Assembly (NCBI RefSeq): GCF_000582685.1
Contig: NZ_KK073766.1
Coordinates: forward strand, 169,327-206,445
From: [Scytonema hofmanni] UTEX 2349
GTDB lineage: Bacteria > Cyanobacteriota > Cyanobacteriia > Cyanobacteriales > Nostocaceae
Reading direction: 5' to 3'
DNA: 37,119 bases
The notes under the pieces are model-generated. The model searched no databases, was not told the DNA's origin, and worked only from the letters and a program-made list of their open reading frames with translations. Below, piece by piece: positions 22,501-31,135 of this stretch (positions are counted from its first letter, which is position 1; each line of letters begins with the position of its first letter). Position numbers and translations under genes: made by a program.

Positions 22501-25500
22501 TGGAAGAGTTTATCAAAACTGTTCGGCAAGAACCTCTAAACCAGGTCAATACACTGGTGGCAATGAATACTAACATTAAGATATACCGCGAAATGATTGC
22601 CGAGGCAGCATTTCAAAACCAAATTGCAGTTGACCTCTTCAAAAGTGCCAAAAAACCCGAAATGGAAATTATCCGCAACAACAGTCGGATTCTCCACCGG
22701 GAAGTTAACTATATTAAGGATAAGAAGAAAGATGTCTATATTGACAATACAATTCAACCCACGGGATACTCGCCTGTTGAATTACTAATTGCTCAAACCA
22801 ACCAGTATTTTGAAAAAGCTCGTCTCGAATCGCGTGAAATCGCCCAATTTCAAGCTTTATTTAAAGGTGTCGAGTTTTCTAACGAACAGCGATTAAGAGC
22901 TACTCTTGTCAAAAAAGAATTCGACAAATCCTTTAACCAAGCGAGTCAGCTATCTAGACAAAAAGAAACTGAAAAAGGGCCGTCTGCAAATATTACCCTT
23001 GCTAACGGCAATCAAGTAAGTGTAACTAACCTTTTACAGTATGACAACGAATTTATCTGGAAAGCGAATAAAATTACGATCAAGCTATCAGAAATATCTG
23101 AGGATAAGCGCAACAGTAACCGCCCGCATAAATATGTAGTTTATGCCCAAATTAACGATGAGACTGAGAACGGTAAACCCAAGTTTAGGGCATTAGGAAC
23201 ACTTGCTAAGGAGCAAGAAAACAAACCCGAAGAAATAGGAATTGGACTTGTACAGGAAGTAACGTCTAGCAAAATAGCCTTCCAAGCTGAATTAAGTGAA
23301 GGTCAAATTAAACTTCTTTACCAAAAAGCCTACCAGATAGCAGAAGAATTTTACAATTCAATTCCAGAAGGACAAAAGCTAGCAATGGCAGCTGCTACCT
23401 GGGCAGTATCAACTACTCGTGAGAGTAGTAATGATAAAGGTAGCGATTACCAAAAGAAAGTTTCTAATTTCGCCTTTGCTGCCTTTCCTGAAGAGATTAT
23501 CAGTCAGTTAGACACACTCAGATTTAACGAGTTTAGTATCACTGGCTTCGACATAAGTAGTGAATTATTTCATGAAAATAAACTTCAAAATATTCGATTT
23601 AACCTAGCTGAAGATGGAAAAAGTGTCATTGAAATCCAGAATCAGGAAGGTAGTTACAAAACATTTGGCAATATAGAACAAAGTAATGCCCGACTACCAA
23701 TTGGTAGTGTTGCTATTGCCAGCGTTGAAAAAGGTGAAGTATATACCACCTCTGTTACAACCAAAGTACCCGGACTACCAGAACTTACCTTTAAAGTAGG
23801 TGAAGTTAATAAGTTTGGAAATTCCCAAAGGTTCAATCATGAGCCTGTAATGTTAACAATTGAAAAGGTTGACCTGATTCGTGAAGACTATAGCATTTAT
23901 CTTCAAAATGGTAATAAACCTGAGAAACTAGGCAACATTGATAAGGAATCAATCAAAGAGGGTATTGCTGAAGGTTGGCTAGCAGAAAAACCCGGTAATG
24001 GGCAACAGTTACAGCTTAAAATTCAAACCATCATCACCGGACAAAATGCCTATGCAATAGCAGAGACATCTAAGGGAAATTTTTTAAGAATCAATATTAC
24101 TAATCCAAAGTACAAAAAACAGGAGATTAGCAACCAAGCATTTAAAGAAACTTTAGTTAGAGCATTTGATAAAAAGCACGTTTATATTGCTAAAATTGGC
24201 GATCAATCCCTCGGTATTATTGGTCAGCATAGTGAACGCCTTGAAGCCGAGTTAAATAGAGAGAATGTACAAATACAGTGGCAAAAAAAAGAAAGTAGCA
24301 CTGTACAAAAACTAATTGATACGGGTATTATTCGCCCAAATCAACAACGAACGACTATCCCTGTGCAGATTACCAGCAATGAAAGTACCTGTAAAATAAT
24401 TATTAATCCAGAAACAGTACAGTATCCCGACAAATGGATTAAACGCAGTCAGCTTATAAGTAATGAAAAGCCTGTAAAAACCGAGCAACAAAAAAAACAC
24501 AACCAAATACTCGGTAAAATTAACGAACGCCCTACAATTATATCCCAAGATCAAGAACAAAAATTAGTAGGGCTTTTAGGATTAACAGTTGATGAGCATA
24601 TAGCTGAAAAAACCAAAAAGTACCTAGAAAAAGTAGGAGTATCATACGAACAGCTTCCAGCATCACAAGCTCGGTTAGAAACCAAAAAAGGTATGACTGT
24701 ATTCGTACTTGATGAAAGTACCATTAGTGAGGAATTAAAACAAACATTTATTCACCGTGCTGGTGGTAATATCAAGAGTGCAGATACACCTTCACAAATC
24801 ACTCCAATCATTCCAAAACAAACTATATATTTTTATAATCAAAATCAACAATATAGTTCACCGGATGGATCGCAGACAGAAACGAAAGAAGCTCTTGGAT
24901 TAGTAGTTCCCGCACAAGACGCGATCGCTGTAGCCACTTGGCTAGAATCAAAATCTACTGAAAACGACTATTTTATTGAGAGTAACACAGCTAGATTTAT
25001 TTTTATTAAAAATAATATTAATGTAAAAATCAACGAAGAATTAAATACTTTGCTTGGAGAACCTATTAATATTGGTAAAGTTGATGAATTTGACCGTTAC
25101 GAACAGCTTATTACAGAGTTAAATCAAAAAGTTGCAACTGAAGGTAGTTTTTTAAAATTAAACCAAATTCCAGAAAATAGTGAGTACAAAAAAGCTCTAC
25201 AAACACTTCCTAACCGTCCAAGAGAACTCAATCAAGAAGATTCTCCAGTACCAATTATTCCAGCAAAAGCTGTACCAGAAAAGAATACAACTAACACTCA
25301 ATCAAATACTAACGCCACAGTTGCAGGAATTTCACAAGTCTATCAAAACGCACCTAAGATACAAGTATTAAAGGATACACAATTAGAAGCTAAAAATCAA
25401 CCAATATTACTACCCAACTCGCGTCAAGCAGATCCAACTAAAGCTATTGAAATCTTGGGTAAGATAAGCGAGGAAAAAGTAGAACAGCTGCGATCGCACC

Positions 25501-28241
25501 TTGAAACCCACCTCAAACCCGTACTTGAAAACGATAAATCTAACTACGCACTACTGAGACAAGTTGCATGGGTGGGTGCAAAATGGGATTTGAAGGATAA
25601 AGACTTCAAGCCAGGGGTACAGGATGACAAGTTAATGGAACTTGTCAAACAAGTATATCCTGATGCGGATATTGTGCTGGTCACTTATTCCGAAAACCCC
25701 GGCGCTGGCATCAACTACCACCGCGACGATAGTTATGCCGCGACGGAAGCCCGCAGCATTAATATCGGAAATTCTGATTGGGGATATCGCGCTGCTAAGG
25801 AACGAATGGCATGGACTAGGGAAGAGAATCAGGACGCACCATACCAAGAGTTTAAACTTGAGTCGGGTATAGTAACCCGCTTTAACTGCAAGAATGAACA
25901 CGCTGCCCTCAATACTGAAGCTGACAGATGGTCTATCAACATCTGGTCAATTAAAAATGACTGGGGCAGAGAAAACAGCGTTCGCCAAAAATTTGAAAAC
26001 TTCCTCGCCTCAAACCAACCTCCTCGTGCGATAGTCCAAAGCAACAGCGACCTTACCATCAAAACTAACGAGTGGACACCTGGGGGAGAAATTAAAATAG
26101 AACGTAGCTATACAAGCCTCAGAGAAGTCACTCAAAATACTGCCTCACATCCTTCAAACCAAACAACTGTAGAAGAAATTATCGCCATCGGGAATTCCAC
26201 TACGGCACGCGCTGCTAACCCTCAGATTCCAGACAACCCGACTATATCTGGAAAACCAGTACCAATGGTTTATTCGCTACATCTGCACGGCGAAGCTTCC
26301 ACGATACCAGTTGATACAACCATTAATGCTATGCGCGGACACGGTAGGATACACACTACCAGAGGTGTAGACTACCAAAAAACTTATGGTATCAAAGAGA
26401 GAGATATTGCGATCGCCCTTGGTAAAAACGGCGAGCAAGTTGCTTTTCGGGTGGGTAAGCAATACAAAATTACCCCTGAAATGATTCAAGATCCAAGTTA
26501 CCAGCAAGCCTGGGCGAGATGGGAGAAGCATTCACCAAAAGAACTTACCCAAACTCAAGCGAGTAAGAGTCAGGTATATGGCTTATTCATGGAGCCACTA
26601 GGAGATTATGTCAATGGCAAAATTGTTCCGTTCCCAACCATCCAAAAACAAGCTGCAACACCAGTAAATATCAGCCCAAACTCCAAAGATGGGCTTGGAG
26701 CAGCACTCAGCCTTGCCACTGCACTCGCCAAAGAACAAGGCAAGCTGCAAAACGATTACCAAGTTTCAGTCAATAATAACCCAGAAGCCCCCGCCGGGCA
26801 ATATGGAGTAGAAACCCATGTCCAAAAACCTCAAGGAGTACCATACGCATCCGCCGAACACGCATTTAATCACCAAAAGCAGTTGCATCCATCAGCTGAT
26901 GAATACAAGCTAATGGTAGAAGTGCTTCAAGCTAAACTCGAACAACATCCCCGGCTAACTGAGGCGATCGCCAAACGTGGGGGAGTCAATTGGTTAGAGA
27001 ACTGTACAAGCATTACTAATGCCCAGGATCAACAGTGGCAGGGTAAGGGTAAAGAATCCGCATTTATTCAAGCCCTTAGCGAAGCATATATGTATGTAGT
27101 TGCAAAAACACAACAAACTACAGTACAAACCCAGCAGGACAAGTCCCAACAGACTGCTCTGCGGCCCACAAATCCACTGTCCCAACTCGAACCTATAAAC
27201 GCCGCCGTCGCTGAACACATGAAAAAAGATATTGCGATGGCCCAAATAGCTACCCAGTTTATCGGTAAATCAGCTGCACCCCCCGGTACACCTTCAAGCA
27301 CACGAAATTACGAGCAAGCATGGGGGGAACGCGCCAACACAGGAAATTACTCAAAAGAAGACATCATTATGGTGTCCGGATCTGGCCCGTGGCGTGGAGT
27401 AACAAGCGAGCAAATTGCCCAAACATTTGAAAATCACTATAAACCCTTACTTGATAAGGCAATAGCAGCGAAAAGCTCTTTCATTGTTGGAAACGCACAA
27501 GGAACTGACCAATTAGTTCAAAATTATCTTCAAGAAAAAAGGTACAAAGTAGAACTGACTTCCCAAGGATATGCTGTATTTAATCATGTAGAAAATACCA
27601 AAGTTAGTAGCAATTCTATTTCTGCTAATACACAAGTATCAGATAACTCATTAATTGCTAAAGACAAGAGCATTTTCTCTCCACAACAAAGCCAACAACC
27701 AAATATTGATCAAGCATTTGCATCACCTGCTCAACCCAAAATGCAGCAGGTTAGAGCAATGGATAGCATTATCGAGCGGATGAAAGCTAATACAGTGCAA
27801 AATCTCCAAGACTGGTATATAGCAGCTGAAAAACTCGGTAAATCAAACACATATCTCAATAGAATTCAGGAGATAACTAATTTATCCATTCAAGAAAATA
27901 TTAGTCTTGAGAATGCTTTTAAGGCAATGGAACAAGACATTAAAGACTTAGAAAAAGTTAATGAAATGACCAGTCTTGCTCAACGTGTAGTTAAGACAAT
28001 TGGACAAGAAGATATTAATGGCATTATGTCAGTCCAAACAGAAAAATATCAGATTGCTACTCAAACTAAAAACCAAACTTATTTAGTTAAAGATAAAAAG
28101 GATAATATCTTGTTATATGTCAAACAAGGAAAAACTCAAGTAAGTAACATTAGTGATGAAACATTACAAGATTTTCAATTTATGAGTTATCGCATCAATA
28201 ATACACTTAAAAATGTCAAAAAAGATTTAGTAGAAAGGTAA
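22470..28241 (+). CDS. Giant multidomain protein: AlkB-like dioxygenase, ASCH-like, NADAR, SLOG
   Basis: 1,923 residues from a TTG at 22470. Residues 1-10 come from the IS end, so the true 5' part is probably lost; ATG 22563 is the next start but has no ribosome binding site. Residues 1-900 are unknown. Residues about 1010-1165 resemble a 2-oxoglutarate/Fe(II) dioxygenase of AlkB type: His1084-x-Asp1086 (YHRDDSYA), His1144 and Arg1153 (NEHAALNTEADRW). Residues 1266-1375 (MRGHGRIHTTRG, GKQYKITPEM) may be ASCH-like. Residues 1435-1550 match NADAR: SAEH at 1461-1464 and D1520-QQW-QGKG. Residues 1630-1700 match a SLOG/DUF2493-type Rossmann domain: VSGSGPWRG and GNAQGTD. A Gln-rich linker and a helical, beta-tailed end follow. 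The stop is 7 bp before the next gene, whose ribosome binding site (AAAGGT) lies in this one. Confidence 0.75.
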   Translation: MPHLTKSRCSLEEFIKTVRQEPLNQVNTLVAMNTNIKIYREMIAEAAFQNQIAVDLFKSAKKPEMEIIRNNSRILHREVNYIKDKKKDVYIDNTIQPTGYSPVELLIAQTNQYFEKARLESREIAQFQALFKGVEFSNEQRLRATLVKKEFDKSFNQASQLSRQKETEKGPSANITLANGNQVSVTNLLQYDNEFIWKANKITIKLSEISEDKRNSNRPHKYVVYAQINDETENGKPKFRALGTLAKEQENKPEEIGIGLVQEVTSSKIAFQAELSEGQIKLLYQKAYQIAEEFYNSIPEGQKLAMAAATWAVSTTRESSNDKGSDYQKKVSNFAFAAFPEEIISQLDTLRFNEFSITGFDISSELFHENKLQNIRFNLAEDGKSVIEIQNQEGSYKTFGNIEQSNARLPIGSVAIASVEKGEVYTTSVTTKVPGLPELTFKVGEVNKFGNSQRFNHEPVMLTIEKVDLIREDYSIYLQNGNKPEKLGNIDKESIKEGIAEGWLAEKPGNGQQLQLKIQTIITGQNAYAIAETSKGNFLRINITNPKYKKQEISNQAFKETLVRAFDKKHVYIAKIGDQSLGIIGQHSERLEAELNRENVQIQWQKKESSTVQKLIDTGIIRPNQQRTTIPVQITSNESTCKIIINPETVQYPDKWIKRSQLISNEKPVKTEQQKKHNQILGKINERPTIISQDQEQKLVGLLGLTVDEHIAEKTKKYLEKVGVSYEQLPASQARLETKKGMTVFVLDESTISEELKQTFIHRAGGNIKSADTPSQITPIIPKQTIYFYNQNQQYSSPDGSQTETKEALGLVVPAQDAIAVATWLESKSTENDYFIESNTARFIFIKNNINVKINEELNTLLGEPINIGKVDEFDRYEQLITELNQKVATEGSFLKLNQIPENSEYKKALQTLPNRPRELNQEDSPVPIIPAKAVPEKNTTNTQSNTNATVAGISQVYQNAPKIQVLKDTQLEAKNQPILLPNSRQADPTKAIEILGKISEEKVEQLRSHLETHLKPVLENDKSNYALLRQVAWVGAKWDLKDKDFKPGVQDDKLMELVKQVYPDADIVLVTYSENPGAGINYHRDDSYAATEARSINIGNSDWGYRAAKERMAWTREENQDAPYQEFKLESGIVTRFNCKNEHAALNTEADRWSINIWSIKNDWGRENSVRQKFENFLASNQPPRAIVQSNSDLTIKTNEWTPGGEIKIERSYTSLREVTQNTASHPSNQTTVEEIIAIGNSTTARAANPQIPDNPTISGKPVPMVYSLHLHGEASTIPVDTTINAMRGHGRIHTTRGVDYQKTYGIKERDIAIALGKNGEQVAFRVGKQYKITPEMIQDPSYQQAWARWEKHSPKELTQTQASKSQVYGLFMEPLGDYVNGKIVPFPTIQKQAATPVNISPNSKDGLGAALSLATALAKEQGKLQNDYQVSVNNNPEAPAGQYGVETHVQKPQGVPYASAEHAFNHQKQLHPSADEYKLMVEVLQAKLEQHPRLTEAIAKRGGVNWLENCTSITNAQDQQWQGKGKESAFIQALSEAYMYVVAKTQQTTVQTQQDKSQQTALRPTNPLSQLEPINAAVAEHMKKDIAMAQIATQFIGKSAAPPGTPSSTRNYEQAWGERANTGNYSKEDIIMVSGSGPWRGVTSEQIAQTFENHYKPLLDKAIAAKSSFIVGNAQGTDQLVQNYLQEKRYKVELTSQGYAVFNHVENTKVSSNSISANTQVSDNSLIAKDKSIFSPQQSQQPNIDQAFASPAQPKMQQVRAMDSIIERMKANTVQNLQDWYIAAEKLGKSNTYLNRIQEITNLSIQENISLENAFKAMEQDIKDLEKVNEMTSLAQRVVKTIGQEDINGIMSVQTEKYQIATQTKNQTYLVKDKKDNILLYVKQGKTQVSNISDETLQDFQFMSYRINNTLKNVKKDLVER

Positions 28242-28248
28242 TTTTACT

Positions 28249-29019
28249 ATGAAAGAACTAATCGAGTTTCCAGTAGAAGGTTTAACTCCAGCAATGCAAG
28301 CTTGTCTCCTCAGAGAATTGATCAAACAGCTTAACATCCCTGAAGAGAAATTTGAAGAATCTGCAAAAAAACCTCCAACTACTGAGGAAAGAAAAGAGGC
28401 TGTGCTAAGGTTGAATTCGGAAATTAACAGAATCGGTGAAGTAGTGCGAGATGAAGCAAAAGTAAACTTTACAGAAATTAAATCTATCACTTTTGTTAAT
28501 CAAGTTAATCAAAAGTCATCTTCACAAGCCGAAGCAAGCCAGTTCACAGGAATGACAATTGAACCAGAGGTTCTAAAAAACCCCACAAATAAAAATGACG
28601 ACAATAATGGCAACCCAGTAGAAGAAAGTCCAGAAGATAGAGTACAATCTGTTACCGCCGATTTCCAAATTAAACAGTTTGTTATTCCTGTAATTTTAGA
28701 CCGCTTAAATATATATGGAAAATCAGATAAAGAGACACAAGGTATCATTTATAAAAGTGAAGAATATACTGCAAGTCTAAAATTAGAAGAAAATTCGCAA
28801 ACTCTTAGTCTTGATAGAAATTTACCTGATTCCGAAGAAACTCAAGAAGCACTCTTGGCATCTCATGACAATAACTCAGAAGAGTACTCTATCACCATCA
28901 ATAACCTCACCAAAAATGAATTTGAACGTTTCAAGGCTCTGTTCAATGAGCAACAAGCACGCCGAGAACAGAGCCAACAACAATTTAAAAGCAAGGATGA
29001 TCATAAAGAGTTAGATTAA
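28249..29019 (+). CDS. Unknown acidic partner of the giant protein
   Basis: A 256-residue acidic protein encoded 7 bp after the giant gene, so almost certainly co-transcribed and possibly translationally coupled. Family not recognised. Residues 1-75 are helical (MKELIEFPVEGLTPAMQACL onward), followed by a low-complexity Asn/Asp/Glu linker at about 110-130. Residues 150-240 contain alternating strands (EEYTASLKLEENSQTLSLDR, EEYSITINNLTKNEFERF), reminiscent of the small C-terminal module of the relaxase and the giant protein. There are no membrane segments or catalytic motifs. Possibly a chaperone or regulatory subunit for its neighbour; this is inferred from gene order only. Confidence 0.65.
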   Translation: MKELIEFPVEGLTPAMQACLLRELIKQLNIPEEKFEESAKKPPTTEERKEAVLRLNSEINRIGEVVRDEAKVNFTEIKSITFVNQVNQKSSSQAEASQFTGMTIEPEVLKNPTNKNDDNNGNPVEESPEDRVQSVTADFQIKQFVIPVILDRLNIYGKSDKETQGIIYKSEEYTASLKLEENSQTLSLDRNLPDSEETQEALLASHDNNSEEYSITINNLTKNEFERFKALFNEQQARREQSQQQFKSKDDHKELD

Positions 29020-29020
29020 G

Positions 29021-29266
29021 TTAAATCAACCCAACCCACACACCATATAAAAAAGCTATAAACCCAAAAATTAGCTTTTTATTAAGACTCAGGGGAGTCT
29101 TAGGACAAATAACAACTGCAACAGCAAAATAGTAAAAAGACGCACTAAAGTCAAAAAAGCTCGTCGGGTTAACAGGCAATCTGCCTAATCCGACCAAACA
29201 TAGTATCCCTATCAAAGACCAAACAACAATCTTTTCTATCCATCCTAAAAGTTTATCAGTATTCAT
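29021..29266 (-). CDS. Small membrane protein
   Basis: An 81-residue protein with two or three hydrophobic helices: about 13-28 (IVVWSLIGILCLVGLG), 42-57 (SFYYFAVAVVICP) and 65-80 (LIFGFIAFLYGVWVGLI). The connecting loop PKTPLSLNKK is basic. The gene is convergent with the 28249 gene, one base apart. No family recognised. A short hydrophobic protein on a plasmid could be a toxin, an entry-exclusion or an accessory protein; nothing in the sequence decides this. Confidence 0.6.
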   Translation of the reverse strand: MNTDKLLGWIEKIVVWSLIGILCLVGLGRLPVNPTSFFDFSASFYYFAVAVVICPKTPLSLNKKLIFGFIAFLYGVWVGLI

Positions 29267-29668
29267 AAAAATTATCTATTCGTCTGTAAAATTGCTGAAA
29301 ACTATTAAAGTTAGTGGTTACAAATAAAATTATGTAGTAAATAAATACTTAATTAAAATTACCCAATCATTTTGTAAAGTTTTTACAAATACTAAAAAAC
29401 TTTTTACGGGACTTACGCAATTGATACATTTATATGAAAACTGTCACATTGAATCAAGTTTGATTTAACGTTTATAAATCAATGCTTACAAGCATTTACC
29501 TCAAATTCAAATATATGCGCCAGTTGACTTTATATTGTGACACTTGCGTAAGTCCTATTCTAAATAAGCTAATGAATTTATAGTAATTGTGAAGATTAAT
29601 AAATTTCCAAAAGTCAGTGCTATAACTATTATTATCAGGGACAGTACCAAACCCAAAAATCATATAGT
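29267..29668. other. AT-rich intergenic region carrying a MITE
   Basis: No gene. The 147-bp MITE (29409-29555) occupies the middle. The remainder is AT-rich and must contain the promoters of the membrane protein (minus) and the regulator (plus). Confidence 0.5.
29409..29555. mobile_element. MITE-like element with 12-bp terminal inverted repeats
   Basis: Perfect ends GGACTTACGCAA (29409-29420) and TTGCGTAAGTCC (29544-29555) enclose about 123 bp of non-coding DNA, with inner GTCACA/TGTGAC pairs. The GGGACTTACGCA-type end is one I associate with non-autonomous elements in cyanobacteria. No clear target duplication. Confidence 0.7.
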
Positions 29669-30454
29669 ATGAAACCTATTAATGTTATCATCATTGAAAA
29701 TGAAAACATATCTAGGATTGGCGCGGCGGCAATATTATCTGAAACTGGTAAAATCCAAGTGTGTGGCGTTGCCAAATACGGAAAACAAGGAATAGAAATT
29801 GTTGACAGAAAAAAGCCAGATATCGTAATTATAAATATTGATTTACCTGATATCGATGGCATTGATGTAATAAGTACAATTAAATACAAACACGCATCAA
29901 CTAAAATTGTGGTTATGACTGCAAATTGCAACCGAGATGCCATTAATGCAGCAATTAGTAATGGCGCAGACTGTTACTACTGTAAAAATAGCGTCAGAGA
30001 AGAAGTAGGAGAAAGATTCATTGAAGCAGTTATGGCTGCGTACAATAACGAATCATGGATTGACCCAACTATCAATCGCATTCTGATTGATAGTCTCAGA
30101 TCAAATGACACGCCCGATAGAAATGCACTGGATTTGTTAAGTGATTTCTCTAATAAAGAAATAACAGTTCTTAAATTAGCTGCTGGAGGCATGAAAAATA
30201 ATGAAATTGCTAATGTCATGTATGTTTCTGAAGGTACAGTAAGGTCATATCTACATAATTCATTTATCAAGCTAGGAGTCAAAGATAGGTTAAACGCTAT
30301 CCGCGAAGCTATCCGCCTGGGAATCCTCAGTTTTGCAGACATGAAAATTGAAGAAGTTACTCAAGAAACCCACACAAGAGTCAAAAACAACCAAAACAGT
30401 CAAAAAGATATAACTAAAACGAGTAATAAGGGATACAAAGGCTGGGTTGCTTAG
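29669..30454 (+). CDS. NarL/LuxR-family regulator with degenerate receiver domain
   Basis: A DNA-binding response regulator, 261 residues. Residues 4-115 form a receiver fold. The phosphoacceptor position of the PDIVIINIDLP strand is Asn56, not Asp, and the acidic pair is Glu10-Asn11; Thr84 and Lys106 are kept. It is therefore unlikely to be activated by normal phosphorylation. Residues 160-222 are a complete LuxR helix-turn-helix (FSNKEITVLKLAAGG, then EIANVMYVSEGTVRSYL). The last 35 residues are a basic Asn/Gln/Lys tail. The MITE lies 114 bp upstream. Transcription converges with the minus-strand operon at 30459. Target genes are unknown. Confidence 0.88.
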   Translation: MKPINVIIIENENISRIGAAAILSETGKIQVCGVAKYGKQGIEIVDRKKPDIVIINIDLPDIDGIDVISTIKYKHASTKIVVMTANCNRDAINAAISNGADCYYCKNSVREEVGERFIEAVMAAYNNESWIDPTINRILIDSLRSNDTPDRNALDLLSDFSNKEITVLKLAAGGMKNNEIANVMYVSEGTVRSYLHNSFIKLGVKDRLNAIREAIRLGILSFADMKIEEVTQETHTRVKNNQNSQKDITKTSNKGYKGWVA

Positions 30455-30458
30455 AAAA

Positions 30459-31079
30459 TTAATCAACCGCAATTATGCAGCCACCTGAATACTTCTTGTG
30501 CTGGCGGCAAGTTTTAATGATGGCGGCGTTTTTAACATAAATACTACGTGCTACCTCGCCTTCATTGGATTTAGCCCAATCGAGAAGCTTTTTATCTTTG
30601 GGTTGTAAAATGGCAGATCCAGAAGCCGTCGGCTGAAAAGTTGCACTTTCAGCAATGGTCTTATGCGTAAAAACACCTATTGCAGCCCCTAAAGCCAGTA
30701 CGAAACCCAATACCCCTGCCACTTGTGCCAATCGCCAATTACTTACACCCAAGTGAGGCAAAACCCCGCCAGCTTGCTTAGTCATCTTAATTAAATCCTT
30801 AGCCGCTTGGGCGATCGCACTTTTTTGTTGTTGTATTGCCACCTTAGAAGCACTATTAAGCTTATCATCTACCATGTCAGTCCAACCCATCACAAGCGAG
30901 TCAAGCCTACCTGGTAGCTGCTGCAACGCAAACTGAGTTGTACCCAGTTCGGCATATAGGTTAAACAAGGGGTCATCAGGTCGAACACCCAATTTAAGTA
31001 TCCAATCAGTGACCTCTGCTTTTTTTTCTTCAGAATATTCTGCAACAACTTTTTCAACAACTTTTGCAATATTGGTCAT
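30459..31079 (-). CDS. Unknown single-pass membrane protein, last gene of the ParA-like operon
   Basis: 206 residues. Residues 1-110 are helical and soluble (possible coiled coil around 60-100). One hydrophobic segment lies at about 120-138 (VAGVLGFVLALGAAIGVF). A C-terminal domain of 65 residues has two cysteines (CRQHKKYSGGC) that could pair outside the cytoplasm. It resembles plasmid-encoded cyanobacterial proteins of a domain of unknown function (possibly DUF6753, from memory, not verified). It follows the second ParA-like gene by 56 bp. The membrane anchor plus upstream ATPases suggest an assembly at the cell membrane. Confidence 0.65.
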   Translation of the reverse strand: MTNIAKVVEKVVAEYSEEKKAEVTDWILKLGVRPDDPLFNLYAELGTTQFALQQLPGRLDSLVMGWTDMVDDKLNSASKVAIQQQKSAIAQAAKDLIKMTKQAGGVLPHLGVSNWRLAQVAGVLGFVLALGAAIGVFTHKTIAESATFQPTASGSAILQPKDKKLLDWAKSNEGEVARSIYVKNAAIIKTCRQHKKYSGGCIIAVD

Positions 31080-31135
31080 AGCGGTACTTAAACAGTTAAT
31101 TTAAAACCTCACTGTCAATTTGGTAAAGCTAATAC

